From Muscardinus avellanarius (taxonomy: Eukaryota > Chordata > Mammalia > Rodentia > Gliridae), in the NCBI GenBank assembly GCA_963383645.1, contig OY726572.1, positions 73,619,002 through 73,683,001 on the forward strand: a stretch of DNA of 64,000 nt, in the 5' to 3' direction. The notes beneath the pieces are model-generated. The model saw only the letters and a program-made list of their open reading frames with translations, ran no database searches and was not told the origin of the DNA. A program made the translations under genes and the position numbers. Below, piece by piece: positions 23,393-36,638 of the stretch; the first letter of the stretch is position 1, and each line of letters starts with the position of its first letter.

Positions 23393-25271
23393 TCAATAGG
23401 TCAATAAACAAATGGATGAATAAATGATTGAATGAATAAATAAGTAAAATGCTAATCTTTATCAAATATTGATTTCCATGTAAACAAATACTGAGTTTAA
23501 TCAAATATCACTTTTTATTGTAAAAGAAATGAGTAGATATATAGCTAAGTGTATTTTAGCTTATTCATAGCTTTTCATTTTTTATAGGAAATATAGAATA
23601 GAGAATTTCATTCAATAGAAACTTTATAAAAATACTGTCAATAACATAAAAAATAGTAAATTCAATTCAACAAGCAATATACTCTTAATATATATCAGGA
23701 GACCAGGGGATTAATTCAAGACCTGGCCAAAGACATAATATACTGAGATTGGAAATAAAATATAAAATTGTGTACTTGTGACTTCATTGTTGAATACAGA
23801 ACAGTAAGTAATAAACTAAACATTAAATGTAGTGTCTTCTCTGATCCTCTCTTTGTGTCATATAATTTGTTATTGCTTTTTGTTGAAAATAGGAAAGTAA
23901 CTGTGACCCTCAGTATCATTTTATTGTGTTTATTAATTGACCTAACTAGAAAGCATTTTGGATTATGTCATACATGGTCATATTTCTGACATATCATAAA
24001 TGTCTGAAATAAAAGTCTTTGATCTGAAGATATAAATTTTTTTCCTTAGGAGGTTCATAGTTAAAACCAGAGAAAGATGCAGGTATTTTGGGGGGCCTGA
24101 AAAATGCTCAATTTGGGCCCTTTCTTAAGAAAAGCAGTAAGAATTGCAAATCTGAACATAGGTAGAAGTGTGATTATGTATTAGAAACAGAAAATATTTA
24201 CACAAAAATACAAATTTTAAAAAGAGTAAATACCATATTCACAAAATCTAAAAAACTAAATAATATTCTTATTTATTACTTAACATCATACTGCTTTTTA
24301 CTTAAGTTTCTTGGATTCATATTCTGTTTTCTTCTTCACATGCAAAATTTTGGAATATTTTTTGTACAAAAATGATAGAATGATAATTTGTTTTTTTTTC
24401 TGGCATGACTTATTGAAATGTGGATATGTGTACGTTTAATTATTAGTTTAGAAAATCATCTTTTAGAATCATATTCATGATTAATTATGCAAATTTTATG
24501 AATCTTTTCAAATGTGAGTAAGCCTTTATCAAGTTTCTTTTCTGTACAAACTGTTAGATTTTAGGAAACTCAAAATTTCCTGAGCACTGACTTGCATATT
24601 TTTTTCTATTAGATTTGTTGATGTCAATATTTTGTGAAAAATCAACAAGAAATTTAATCTTTTTTCAACACATTCATTTTACTTAGTCCTCTTCTTTCAG
24701 TGAAGTACCAAATAATCAAAATACTTATTAATAACTTTTACACAGAAAATTGTTTTTCTCTTAATACATTCAACTTAATTTTTGTATAATTTATTTCTAA
24801 ATATTAAAATAATTTATTTTGCTTTGATCTAAGTATTCATACTTCTTATGCTTTGTATCCATTAATTATTCCTCTACAGTTTTTCTTAGTTTTGGGGAAA
24901 ATGTATTTGCACATGACTAAAACAGTTAACCTTTCTACACAAACTAATTAGGAGTCCATAATGGCTCCTTTGCTTTATTGGAGTATTCCCAAATTTAATT
25001 TACAGTGGAATACTCCTGATTTTTAATTTAATCTTTATCAAGAAATTAGAAAATATAGTGTACATTATTAATTATGCATAGTATATGGTAGAGTATAGTC
25101 CTGATAGGGCAGAACTGTTTGAATAGGTAGCAATAAAACCTGATGCGCCGTGCATCATTTAGGCATGTCCATAGCAGTGTAAGACTTCTGACCTTGTGCT
25201 TTCGAGTTGCATCACTAGGTGAATTTGCCAAGCAGGGAAGGAGAATGTCTGGAAGTTATTTCTAAACCATG

Positions 25272-25273
<2 letters not shown>
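23393..25273. other. Very AT-rich unique stretch
   Basis: About 1.9 kb of A/T-dominated sequence without a recognised repeat. Old L1-derived text is possible but cannot be shown by eye. Confidence 0.45.

Positions 25274-25315
<42 letters not shown>
25274..25315. repeat. (GT)n microsatellite
   Basis: An uninterrupted GT run of 21 units, not attached to a SINE. Confidence 0.97.
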
Positions 25316-25318
<3 letters not shown>

Positions 25319-25602
25319 GGAAGGTGTTTAAAAGTGATTTGATGATGCACTTTGGTGACTGTGAACCACATAAACATATTCTGTGACACCCACCCTAACT
25401 ATTTCCTAACTCTCCTTTCCTTTGTCTGCTGAATCTCCCTGGTCTTGTCATGCCTTTCCATGCTATGAACAGAACTGAGATGCAGGGAAGAAGAGAGGTG
25501 ACTGAGAATATACAATTTTTTTTTTGGAGGAGGGAGTCTGCTTGCATCCTATAACACTAGTGTTGAGAAGTTAGGACAAGATCTTAGGTCTCTCAAAGCT
25601 GA

Positions 25603-25807
25603 TTTTTTTTTTTGGGGGGCAGTACTAGGGATGGAACCTAGGGGCATTCTACCGCTGAGCTACACCCCCAGCCCTATTTTTTATTCTTTATTTTGAAACA
25701 GGGTTGCAAAGGACCTTTCTAAGTAGCTGAAGCTGTCTAAGAACCTTGATCCTCCTGTCTCAGGCTCCCAAATGATGGGATTACAAGCGTGTGCCACCAC
25801 GCCTGGT
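25603..25807 (-). mobile_element. Composite B1/ID-type SINE
   Basis: Reverse SINE with T/G tail, 'agtactagggatggaacc', 'accgctgagctacacccc', 'gtgtgccaccacgcctgg'. Well preserved. Confidence 0.92.
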
Positions 25808-25900
25808 TTAGCTGAAAATAATAACTAGCTGGCTCCTTATGGACAAATTAGGGGAACTCTGATTTGTAATATGCATAAAGGCATTAAAAAATAACAAAAC

Positions 25901-26132
25901 CGCCAGGCGTGGTGGTACACGATCATAATCCTAGTGCTTGGGAAGCTGAGACCAAAGGATTGCAGGTTCAAGGACAGCTTGAGAAAATAGTGAGACTCCT
26001 GTTTCAGAATAAAAATAAAGGTAGGGCTGGGGATATAACTCGGAAGTAAATGGCCCAGGGTTCAATCCCCAGTGCCACAAGTAATAATAATAATTAAATA
26101 AATAAATAAATAAAATAATAATAATAAAATAA
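25901..26132 (+). mobile_element. Composite SINE with (AATA)n tail
   Basis: Plus-strand SINE 25901-26080 ('gccaggcgtggtggtacac', 'gggctggggatataactc', 'gggttcaatccccagtgcc') whose tail has become an AAT/AATA microsatellite (26081-26132). Confidence 0.92.
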
Positions 26133-27589
26133 ACAGAAGTGCCATTACATTACATTAATAATAAAATAAACATTAGGTGCTTGTGAGTGTGTCTTTGATG
26201 TCATTAGATTTAAAAAGATGAGTAGTGAAACAATATGCACAATGATCACACTTTTCATTTTTATGTTTCTAGTTCGCTATATTTAATAACAGATATATCT
26301 GATTCTAAAATTATCATGCACGTATGATTGCATATACAAGGATGTACAATGGATTGTTAATCATAACTAATTATGGAACTGAAATTTAAAGAATGACAGT
26401 TGTACTTTTTAGTTTTTGAGCTTGGCATAGTGAGTATATATTACTGTTAAAATTTAAAACTAAATTCAAACTTTATGAGAAATAAAAATAAGTCATATAA
26501 AGAAGAGAAAACCTACCAGTGTAAAAATCATTGTTCTCTTTCTTCTCAACCATCCACCCATCATCAATCTATCCACCTACTCTGTCTTCATTTCATTGCT
26601 GAATACATACTGATCCGCCTGCTTGATTCACTTTTCTTCTTACTTGGTAGGTATTTCAATTTGTGTCTTTATATTTTTGAAAAAGATGTTATGCTCACCC
26701 TTCTTCTTGAATGAGAATTTACCTTACTGATAGTCTTCTTTGTGGATGATTGATTCCTCTGTAATTTGTAGCTATTAACCCTTCCTTGTCTTCTGGCGTT
26801 TATCATTTCTCATTTCATTTTTTTCCAAAAACATATAATATTGTTCTTTTATCTTTGATATTTTACATTTCCCATATCTTCTGCCTAGGTGTGAAAATAT
26901 GTTCATTTCCCGTGTCTTCCACCAACTTAGTAACATGCTCAACCATTAATGTTTCAGAGGTGCCTTGTTGATATTTCTTGCGTCTTAATTCTTTAGAATT
27001 CCCACTGAAGCTACTTACTATCTTTCAAGTTATCTTTCTTGTTTCCCATGGATTGACTTTTTATGCTGTTTCTTAGATCAATTTTAGTAGACATTTTTTA
27101 CATTCACAGATGTTCTCTCTGCTTTGCTGCTTGCATAAGTCTACTTCATTAATGATAAAATTTTTCATTTTCAGATTTCTGTTTGGTCCTGTGTAGTCTA
27201 GCTGTATATGATTCACATCCACCACTTTTTCACATAATTTATTGATACTGCTTTGTAAATATCATTCCTCTCTAAGTTTGGATGAATTTCCAAGTAATAG
27301 AGGATCTGACCAATAATGGTATTATTATGACACATTTATGATTTAGTAGTAAGTGAAGGTAGGCAGACAGGGGTTGTGGCAGCATGATGGTATCAAGTGC
27401 CTATCTCCCCTTTCTCTCCGCAGATCATAATGGTAGTGCTTTTGCTTCTCATGGGTCACAAAATGCCTGTCTCAGCCCTTTTATTCTCTCATATGAGAGT
27501 TGGGTTCAAAGCAGAAATGGAGGATAATCTTTTCATTTAGGCTCTAGCAAATCCACCCTCTTATCTCTTTTACTAGAGATGGCTCAAGC

Positions 27590-27637
<48 letters not shown>

Positions 27638-29314
27638 GTCCCCCACACAGAACTACACCAGTAATCAATGCGTAGAAATGGTTAGCTAAGTCTGTAGCCA
27701 CATGTCAAAATGGGGTACCTAATAGCACTGCAGTATGAAAGGATGGAATGATATTCGTTAGTCAGAAATCATGAGCTTTTAAAAAATTATTTCAGAATTT
27801 ATTTGCTTTGGATTTCTTCAGACATGAGTTTTCCCAGTGCACCTTGATTTTTTTTTTTTTTTTTACTTTTGTCATATATTTTCTCCCCATTTCTTTCCCT
27901 TCCAAGCACTTCTGCTTTTATGATAGTTATACAGTTTCCTCCATTTGGATCAGTGTTCAGAACCAGCTCTTAGGCTGATGCTTTGGAGTTTTTTTTTTTT
28001 TTTTTTTTGAGGTATTAGGATTTATCCCTTTGTCAGTGCAAGGCTTAGCTCACTCACTGATGAGATAAAATTCAAAAATGCCTGAGGTAAGCCTCTTAAA
28101 TTCTGGAAATAGTGTATGCTTTTAAGAGTTCTCTAATATGTGTTCCGTAACTTATGGTCCCTGAGCAGATTCCTCACTTCTTTTTCTTTTTGATTTTCTT
28201 CCCCTTGTCCTCTAAGTGTCTGCTCATATTCCCTTTTTAATTTCTGGAATCAGTAAACACTCATCATAACATTAAGCTCTGAAGGGAAAATAGGACAGAA
28301 GTGAACTTTATTCCCCAATCTCGTTTTAGACTCCATGGACATTTCCAAATGCCTAAGTTGTGGACCAGGCTTTTAGGGGCTCGCCCTGTAGTTATTGAGG
28401 AGGGATGTGTAAAAAAACACATGTATAGGTACTCTGTTAATAGAGATGGCCACCTTACACCACCTGCTTTGAGAACGATTTGAGGATGGAAGAAAGAGGA
28501 AAAGAAGAGTGCATAGCAGCTAGTCACATCCTATACAAAGAGGGATAATTGAGCATTAGCTCCAGCTATCCAAGGTTGTGCCCATAATATTAATGCTAGC
28601 GGGACCTCCGATCACACTCCTTTGGTAATTTCTGAAGAACTGATTGTTTAACCTTGGTTGTAATGGGCCCTGCTGATATTATTTATTGCAGATTTCTAAT
28701 TTTATTCCCTTTCAATTTTCCAAATAGTGATTCTCACTTTACACCTTGAGTTGTTTTGACACTAGATTTGAATCTCAAGAACTTAAAATGCATCCTTTGA
28801 ATCTCCTTAATATTGTGCTTGAGTGGTTGTTATTAAGAAAGTGTTAGAATATAGCATCATATTTCAATAGGTGTGTCATGAAAAATACCTCTACCGCTAC
28901 TACTGTTTCACTCACATTAAATGGCTCCGACAGATCCCACATCTCATAATCTCAGTGACTTAAAAGTAGATGCATCTTTTTTGAGAGGCAGAAAATTTAC
29001 ACAGTGATAATGCACTTAAAGCCAGACTTAAACATTTTCTCCATTTCAGATAGGAGGTGGAAGAAAAGAATTTAAGATTCTCTTTTATGACTCACATGAC
29101 TTTTAAATTGTTAAAGCTTTTTTCTTTCTTTTTTGTTGCCTAAATTACAACAATTTGCTACCCCTAATGTGAAAGAGATTCTACTATGGTATTTTTTTTT
29201 CCTACTAAGAGAAAAATATTTTCAATATAATAGGTTCTGAGTTGACCTTTATGGCCATGAGGCTATGGGTACAGCAGTGGAATATTTGTAGACAGGATTG
29301 GCAGAAAAATCTGT
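26133..29314. other. Mostly unassigned; possible old minus-strand L1
   Basis: 26700-27340 is T-rich and loosely resembles the reverse of an old L1 5'/ORF region ('atttctgtttggtcctg'). A short T-run-headed segment at 27985-28080 could be a degraded SINE. The rest is unique apart from the (CA)n at 27590. Confidence 0.35.
27590..27635. repeat. (CA)n microsatellite
   Basis: About 23 CA units, not next to a recognisable SINE. Confidence 0.97.
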
Positions 29315-29600
29315 TCATGTCACTCTGTGGCTTATTATTTTTTAATAACTTCCCATCACCCATAGATATGTCTTAACTCTGATGACAGTTTGTGAAGCCC
29401 ATGCATTCTAGCCCCTACCAGATGCCTGAGTTCCATTTCCTCTATTTCCCTGTGGGTTCTATTCCTGAACTCCCTCTACTACTCAGAGATACAGAGTGCT
29501 CACTGCTTCTCTACCTCTGTAGTGTCTCTTGTTCTCCAAAATAGCCTTCACCTGCCACTTTTTACCTCTATTTTTCTTTCAACATAGTGGAAATGTCCAC
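29315..29600 (+). mobile_element. L2 LINE fragment
   Basis: Resembles the L2 3' region in order: 'tgttcatgtcactctgtgg', 'taacttcccatcaccc', 'cattctagcccctaccagatgcctg' region, 'ctccctctactactc', 'ttcacctgccac'. Diverged, no frame. Confidence 0.6.
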
Positions 29601-30662
29601 CCTCATCACTCACGGACTCATGCTTATCATCCCCAGTGGAATGTAGGAATGAGGACCTGGGCTTTATTCATGTGAGCGCCCAGTGACCCACTAACATGGT
29701 ACCTGCCTAGACATAGCTGTAAGTATCAGAGGGTCAGAAATAGACTGGTTTCTAAGAACTCTTATCTAAGGCTCTTCCTATAGCAAAGGGCTGGACTGTT
29801 TACAACACCTCTAGGAAGGATCCAGTGGCAACATCAGACTTCATTACTTTAATGGTTGTAGCCCTCTGTTTTGGTATCCATGGAAACCTTGGACATGTAC
29901 AGTAAAGACAGGCACCCTCATGGGGGCAAGTCAAGGGCATCAAGTTGGGACCTATATTTGAGCAATTTCAATATCCAGATTACAAAAAGCTAATTAGAAT
30001 ATACATTTTTTTTTTTTTGCTTATTCTATGGTGTAGCAGAAAGCAATTGGTTGATAAATCGTGGACAGCACTTAACTTGTTTGCAGGGTTACTTCTGGAA
30101 AGGCTCCTTCCTACATTCTCCTGTTGTTAACTGAATGAAGGCAGTGTCCATCGCTGTGGTGACACTATAGGAGGGCCTTATTTTTTCTTTTTTTTTTTCA
30201 AGCATGCATAGGTAAAGTGCCTGTTGTGATATGTCCCTCTAAGGAAAAATGACAATTTTTTTCAGAAAAGAGCAAGCTTACTTCATTTTCATATGAACTG
30301 TTATGTTCCAGTCTCTATCCTTGCTTGAAGAACACAATATCAGGAGTTTTAAGGAGGAGGAGATGGGAGAGGGCCAGGCAGGGGATACAGCTGGGGTCCA
30401 TGAGATAGTGAAAAGGAGGCCTGCCAGAAGCTGCTCAGTGATACTCAGGATGGTCCCAGATGAGCTGAGGTGATGCTGTGCATTTGTCTGTGCACCTGAC
30501 CCATGTCTAAGGCCCTGTTCACAAAGGCCACATGTGGCCGGCCCTGGAGGTGCAACTCTGTTGGCCATACCTACCAAAAATATATCGCCTGCCCATGCCA
30601 TAGCAAATCATGGGGAGGCTCCTGAGTACTTAATGATTTGCTTAATGTTTTTCTCATTATTA
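29601..30662. other. Unassigned, locally GC-richer segment
   Basis: 30278-30601 has a 107-codon minus-strand frame and higher GC than its surroundings. It lacks recognisable domains, and no splice or promoter context supports it as a gene. Confidence 0.4.
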
Positions 30663-30809
30663 GACTAGAGCTATATACCTCCACCCTCAGCTCTTTTGGT
30701 ATTGAAACAGAGTCTCACTAATTTGCTGAGACTGGCCTCAAACCTTTAATCCTTCTGTCTCAGCACCTCAGGTACTGAGATTGCAGGTGTACACCACCAT
30801 GCCAGGCTA
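30663..30809 (-). mobile_element. SINE fragment (reverse), ID-like half lost
   Basis: Mainly the B1-like half: 'gaaacagagtctcactaat', 'tgctgagactggcctcaaac', 'tgtacaccaccatgccaggc'. Confidence 0.85.
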
Positions 30810-30866
30810 AAATCATGTTTATCTTAAACTTGATACAGGTAGTTACATATAGAAATATGTGTAGAT

Positions 30867-31125
30867 AGCTGGGTCTGGTGGTGCATGCCTTTAATTTTAG
30901 AACTTGGGAGGCTGAGACAGTAAAATCGCAGTTTCAAGGGCAGTGTATTATAACTTAGCCAGACTGTGTTTCAACATTAAAATAAAAAGTTCTATGTGCG
31001 TGTATACTTGTGTCATTTTGAATATCACTAATTACAATACACCAAGAAAGGAATTAAAAAATAGGCTGGGCTGAAGTTCAGTGGTAGCATCTTTAATAGT
31101 TCAATCTCCACTATCAAAAAAATGA
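30867..31125 (+). mobile_element. Composite SINE with ~60-bp internal insertion
   Basis: B1-like half 30867-30990 ('agctgggtctggtggtgca', 'cttgggaggctgagacag'). The ID-like half resumes at about 31063 ('ggctgggctgaagttcagtgg', 'agttcaatctccac'). The stretch between (about 30993-31060) is not SINE-derived. Confidence 0.8.
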
Positions 31126-31605
31126 ATGTATAAATATGTGCCTGTACAGACATACATTCATAAACAGGATAATGAACTTATCCAGTACCTATAGTTTGGT
31201 TTCTAATTCCTATCATCAGTAAAAGGAAATGAGGCTCCAGAGAGAAATGGCTGATTCAAAGTAGAGGTAGAAATATTAACAGGAGTCTAGAACATTTGTG
31301 ATGCCCAAAAGGAAGGGAATAATCAGATGAAAGTACAATCCTGGGGACATGTCTCAAAGGGACACAATCAAAATGTGCCAGTTGAAAGAGCTCCCTGTGG
31401 CCAAAGCTGGGACTATTTGTGTGATAAAATAAAGTAGTATTGAATTACAGCCTGAAGTATGTAATAAATGTCAACAAATCCAAATTGATATAAGTACATG
31501 ATTGAATAAATTATGAAAATGGGGGAGAATCAACAAATTTTCCATGTAGTAGAATTTTTAGAAACTTACATAGCATTACTTCCCATTCAGTAAACGTATG
31601 GTGAA

Positions 31606-31802
31606 GCCAGGCATGGCGGCATATGCTTGTAATCCCAGTAGTTGGGAAGCTGAGAGAGGAGTATCACAGGTTTGTGGCCATCCTCAGCTACTTAGTGAGG
31701 TACTCCACAATCTAGGGAGACTCTGTTTTAAACATAAAGACCAAAAAAATAGGGCTGGGGTTGTAGCTCAGAGGTAGAATGCCCCTGGATTCAATCCCCG
31801 GT

Positions 31803-31844
<42 letters not shown>
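31606..31844 (+). mobile_element. Composite SINE ending in (CA)n
   Basis: Plus-strand SINE ('agccaggcatggcggcatat', 'gggctggggttgtagctcag', 'ccctggattcaatccccgg') whose 3' tail is a 42-bp CA array (31803-31844). Confidence 0.93.
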
Positions 31845-31845
<1 letters not shown>

Positions 31846-32029
31846 CCAAAACCAACTTGGTAAATTTTTCTAAAGAGTATAGTATGGTAGAAGGAGTGAC
31901 TTTACAGTGGAGATACCTGCCAAATACCACCTCAGCCAGATGATCACTATCTGTGGTGATAATTATTGTGGAGACAATCGTACTTTATATCTATGGGGTT
32001 TTTTTAGAAACATATAATTCTAGTGTTTC

Positions 32030-32400
32030 AGTCACCATTTTCACTGCTATAATCCCAAACAACTGATGAAACAATTTAGAAGAAAGAATGTACATATGCT
32101 CACAGCTGCTGGAGATTTCATGATTCAGTCTATGTCAGGCTAGGTCTATGAAGCTCAGGGAATGGCAGGGGGAAAGCAGAAATTAGAAAAACACAAGGGC
32201 TTTGCTTTCCATACCATGGAGGCCAGGAACAGAAAGCAGGAGTAGGAGTTACCATTATAATCTCCAAGGGCACAACCCTAGAAACTCCTCCTTAGCAACC
32301 AAGCCTGGCCTCCAACATTGCAGCCTTGAGAAAACATCAAGCAAATCTTACATAAAGGGCATTGTATAAAACCTGACCAGTTCTTCTCAAAATTGTCAAA
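32030..32400. mobile_element. Ancient interspersed repeat, family not assigned
   Basis: Resembles the widespread mammalian repeat with 'tcactgctataa...ccaaacaactgatgaaacaattt' at the start and 'gagttaccattataatctcc...ccctagaaactcctcc' later. Related text occurs at 51868-52420 and 57560-58500. I cannot name the family with confidence. Confidence 0.4.
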
Positions 32401-34939
32401 GTCATCAGAATGAAGGAAAGTCACAGCCTAGAAAAGCCTAAAAAACATGAATAATCAATGTTTGTGCTATCCTGGAAGAAAAAGGCACTGAAAATCCTAA
32501 TAAAATATGATTTTTGGTTAAAGGAACAATAAAATGAGGAGGAGAAAAAAGAAAATAAAAGGCTCCTTAAAAATGGCAAAGTCTTTTTCAATCATATTCA
32601 ATCTATACCAAAGTTCAATATGAATGTAAAGACTGTATTTCAGCCTTTAAAAATTGTTTAGTGATCCAGAATTTCTCTCATTTAAAAAATTGTTTTATTG
32701 GTAAAATTATACAATATATTCTTTCCTTTATAATGTTTCTGAAAGTTTTCAATTTTCCTATGTTGGAGGTATTAAGCTCTGAAAATGCCAAACAAATAAA
32801 GAACCTAACATCTTTAAATAAAGTAACAGTAAAAGAAGGAGAAAGAATTTATTTAGTGCTGTTTTGAATTTTGCTGAAAATGTTAAATAAATGCTGTATT
32901 TAACATGCCCTCAGCCCAAAATAAAAATCATTCAAATAATGGGAAGAAAACATTTTGCAATCGGTATGTTGATTAGGGAAAAGCTAAATGCTTCATAAAC
33001 AACTGTCCCCTCATTTGAATTATTTCATGTGGTGTTGAACACAGGCAATTCTGTTTGGAGTGTTTTTAATTAGGCAACTTAGACATCCAGACACTTTCTA
33101 TCTCTTGGCTGAGCCATCCTTTGAGGCCCTGGATTACTTCCTTTTTATCCTTCTAGATGCAGAGACAGAAGAGTTGGGGGAAGAAGGAAAGCAAATGATG
33201 ATGGAGACTTCTAGTAGTCTGATCAGTAGAAGAGCATTCACTCCCATTCTCATATATAAAACTTAAATACAGTGCCTTAAATAAGAGAAGGGAACTAATT
33301 TGTAAGAGACCATTATCCTTCTTTAGAATAACATTTCTTTTGAATGTGCCTTAACTCTAAAACTCACCAATAATTGAATAGGAGCCATGACTAACACTTG
33401 AATTTAATAAGAATGATTTGCAAAACTACCTTAGTAGATTTTTATTGCTTTGAAATAAATAAGCCTTTCAGTGGGTGATTGTAGGAGATAGATGTTCATG
33501 AATCATAATCTATCAGCATGTTGTTTTTTGGTGTTAATACAATGAAAGGTCTTAGTTGCTTTGGAGCTAATAACAGCATGTTTGCACATGTCCACAAAGA
33601 GAATGTTTTGAACTTTGTGTACTTGACATTCTCTGATGGGGGTAAAGAATGTGTGCTCACCCTTGTTGTGTGCAATTGTGACTCTTGCATTTCCTAGGAT
33701 GCTTGCCAGCATTAGCCTTAAAGACCGAACACATACACTTACAAAGGGAAGTAGTTCGTAAAGAGCCTTAAGTAGAGCCGTTGGAAGTGCACAGTGAACC
33801 AGACTAATCAGCCTTTTGTGCATTAAACTCTTGGAAGAGTGTCTCCCTCCCTCTCTATCCATCCCTTCCTTTCCAAGTACATGCTGATGACAATATGATT
33901 TCGAAGTAACAGCAGCCTGAAATGCTCATGAATTTGATGCAAAAATGTCTTACAGTTTTAACAGACCTCTCTTATTTCTCTCTTTCCTATCTGCTGTCCA
34001 GATTCAGTATGGAGTTTGGGAAAATTATTAAAATTTTTAAACTGTAGATCTTTAATCTTAAGTAACTCATTTTTAGTATGATAGAACAGGTCACAAATTT
34101 TTTTTGTTGCATGGATACATTTTATGAATGTTATTTTATGCATGAAGTTAATTTTTTTGACAGCAAATGGAAGAATAGTAAAACCAGATTATGTTGAATA
34201 TTATTAGAAATGCCTCATAGATGAATTTTCCTTACTTTTGCTTTGTCTCAAATTTTCAAAACAAATTATTACAGCTTCGACAGACGACGAACTCGTCTGT
34301 TTAAAGCTCATTCTGAGTAGTAGCCCCATGATTTTACTTAAATTAGTTGTAGAAGATCTCTTGAGCCACTAAGAAATCCTTTCTCTTCCACCTTACTTCC
34401 TACCCCTGTTTCCTTTTTTGTCTTCCATACTTTCCTCCTATTACTTTTCAGGGGAACTCCCAAGTGTGTTTTAATGTTTTTCCATAAAAAATGTGAGAGA
34501 AGCTTTAGGAAAGTTTAGTTAAAAAAAAAAAGAAAGAAAAAGAAAAGATTGTTCCCTGACTTCTGGGGGAGAGGATAGATAGTTTTAAACAGAAAACAAG
34601 AAAGAGATTGGAGATCAGCTGGATATGAATATAGCTATATTCATTAAGTAGAGCTATGCAAACAGCTGTAAATTTGGATAATAAGCAAGGAAAGTTATTT
34701 GAATTTCATTAGGCTTTTTTCCTCTATAGTTAGCAAATATCTCACCTTCTAAAATTACTTCAATTGTGATTCACCCACAATAAGCATGTAATTAAAATTG
34801 AAGAATGTTTACCAGGTGAGGGAAGTTGATGAAAGGAGCTTGGGAAAGGGTTTGGGAAATATGCAAAGAAGGTAAACTAAGGAGTACAACATAATTCAGG
34901 AGATATTTTGGGAAAAGTGACTTCAGGGAGTTTTTCAGA
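32401..34939. other. SINE-free unique sequence
   Basis: 2.5 kb with no SINE or L1. It contains a 119-codon minus-strand frame (33503-33862), the longest in the window outside the retrocopy, with no familiar motif. Confidence 0.45.
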
Positions 34940-35860
34940 AACATTTTATTGGTGCAGTATGATTATATGACATCTCTTGGTGCGGTTCCCTCCTGACCCT
35001 ACCTCACTACTCTCTTATAATAAGGTGCTAATAAGGTGGATAGTGATGCCTTCATTCATGTACATAATATTATTTGGTCTCTTTCCTTCCTCAGACCTCC
35101 TGTTTCTCTGCCTAGTTTTCCTTCCCCAAATCCCCTAAATCTATTCTACTTGTCTCACTCTTTGTCATCATAAAGTTTCTTCTCTTTTTTTTTATTTTCT
35201 CTCTTGCTTCTCCATATGAGAGAAAACATAACCGCCCTTGATTTTATGAGACTGGCTGATGTAACTTAGTGTATTTAGTTTTTTCCATTTTCCTACAGAT
35301 TACATTTTTCTGTGATTTTTTTCTTTGGTCCTTTTATTGTAGTTGCACTGAGGATTCAACCCAGGGGCATACTACCTCCAAGCCCTTTTCACTGTTTTAT
35401 TTTGAAACGGTGTCCTTAGGTTTTTGAGGGTTTCATTACATTGCTGAGGCTGTCATTGAAACTGTGATCTTCCTGTTTAAGCCTCCCAAGTACAGGGACT
35501 ACGGGCATCCAAATTTTGTTCTTTTTTATGGTTAAATAAAACTCCATTGTATACATATGCCACATTTTCTTTATCCATTCATCTGCTTATGGATACTTAG
35601 AGGTCAATTCCATAATTTGACTACCATGAATTGTGCTGCTACAAAGATGGGCACAAATGTATCCCCAGAGTGTTTTGACTTTACTTCTTTTAGAATGATA
35701 CCAATAAGTAGCATACCTGTGTTGCATGGTGGTTTCATTCTCAGTCTTCTGAAGAACCTTCATACTGATTTCCATAGTGAATGTACCAAGTTATAATCCC
35801 ATAACAGTATCTAAGCATTCCTAGTACCCCACATCCTCACCGACATTTTGGGACTGTGTT
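34940..35860 (-). mobile_element. L1 3' end, minus strand, with nested SINE
   Basis: Starts at the reverse of the L1 terminal 'gcaccaataaaatg' block, runs through C/T-rich 3'UTR (34990-35200) and ORF2 C-terminal similarity ('aaataaaactccattgtatac', 'tttctttatccattcatctg', 'gtaccccacatcctcaccg'). A reverse SINE interrupts it at 35328-35512. Confidence 0.88.
35328..35512 (-). mobile_element. SINE nested in L1
   Basis: Reverse composite SINE: 'gaggattcaacccaggggca', 'tacctccaagccc', 'cctcccaagtacagggacta'. L1 similarity is present on both sides. Confidence 0.88.
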
Positions 35861-36409
35861 AAAAAAGTAGATGCTACTGGTTCAAGACTCATACATAGGT
35901 CTGAGTCACTGCCACTTTTGGCCTTGGGTGTGAAATAAATAATTTAATGAATATTGGTTGAATATGTTTTGTTTTGACTTCTGTGCCAAATTTTAGACAA
36001 ATAATTGCTGGGAATATCATTTCTATGCATGTAAAGCATAAACTCTGGAAGGGTAGATAGAACATAACATTAGTTTTGCGGGAAGTCTGGAGTTCTGTAG
36101 AGTGGCACTGTGGGGGTTTGTGGGGGGAAGGGGAATGGAACAGGACTTTTCCAGTTTGGGGACAAGCTCAGTGATGTGGCTCTTGTTTTTGTATCCAGAG
36201 CCAGACATGCATACAATTATGGTAAAGCATAGTTTTGTTTTTTTTCTCTTGCTGCCACACTGAGAACATAGTAGGAATCCCTAATCCATGCTAGATATGC
36301 CAAAAATGAAGAAGCCAAGTCTACAAGGGTTGGCAGGAAATGTGCAAATTGACATATTTGGGGAGAAAATCCACATTTTTTGAATAAAATATAAAAAGGT
36401 AGAAAAGAA

Positions 36410-36598
36410 GCTAGGCATGGCAGCTCATGCCTATAATCTCAAGACTTGCAAGACTGAAGCAGGAGGATGGTGGATTGGCTGCCCCCTTTGCAAAGGCCCT
36501 CTACAACTTAGTGAGATGCTTTTGCAAATTAAAAAATTAAATATGGCTGGGGGTGCAACTTAGAGATAGGACATCCCTGGCCTCAATTCCTTGTGAAA

Positions 36599-36637
<39 letters not shown>
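36410..36637 (+). mobile_element. Diverged SINE ending in (CA)n
   Basis: Plus-strand SINE ('gctaggcatggcagctcat', 'ggctgggggtgcaacttag', 'ctggcctcaattcc') with a 38-bp CA array (36600-36637) in its tail. Confidence 0.88.

Positions 36638-36638
<1 letters not shown>

Noticed and set aside
30278..30601. 107-codon minus-strand open frame
   Set aside because: Locally GC-rich DNA lowers stop frequency. No motif or signal supports coding.
31803..31844. CRISPR-like or other prokaryotic repeat arrays
   Set aside because: All tandem arrays are simple microsatellites without spacer structure, in a mammalian context.
33503..33862. 119-codon minus-strand open frame as a possible gene
   Set aside because: No recognisable domain, no splice or promoter context, and this length is expected by chance in 64 kb read in six frames.
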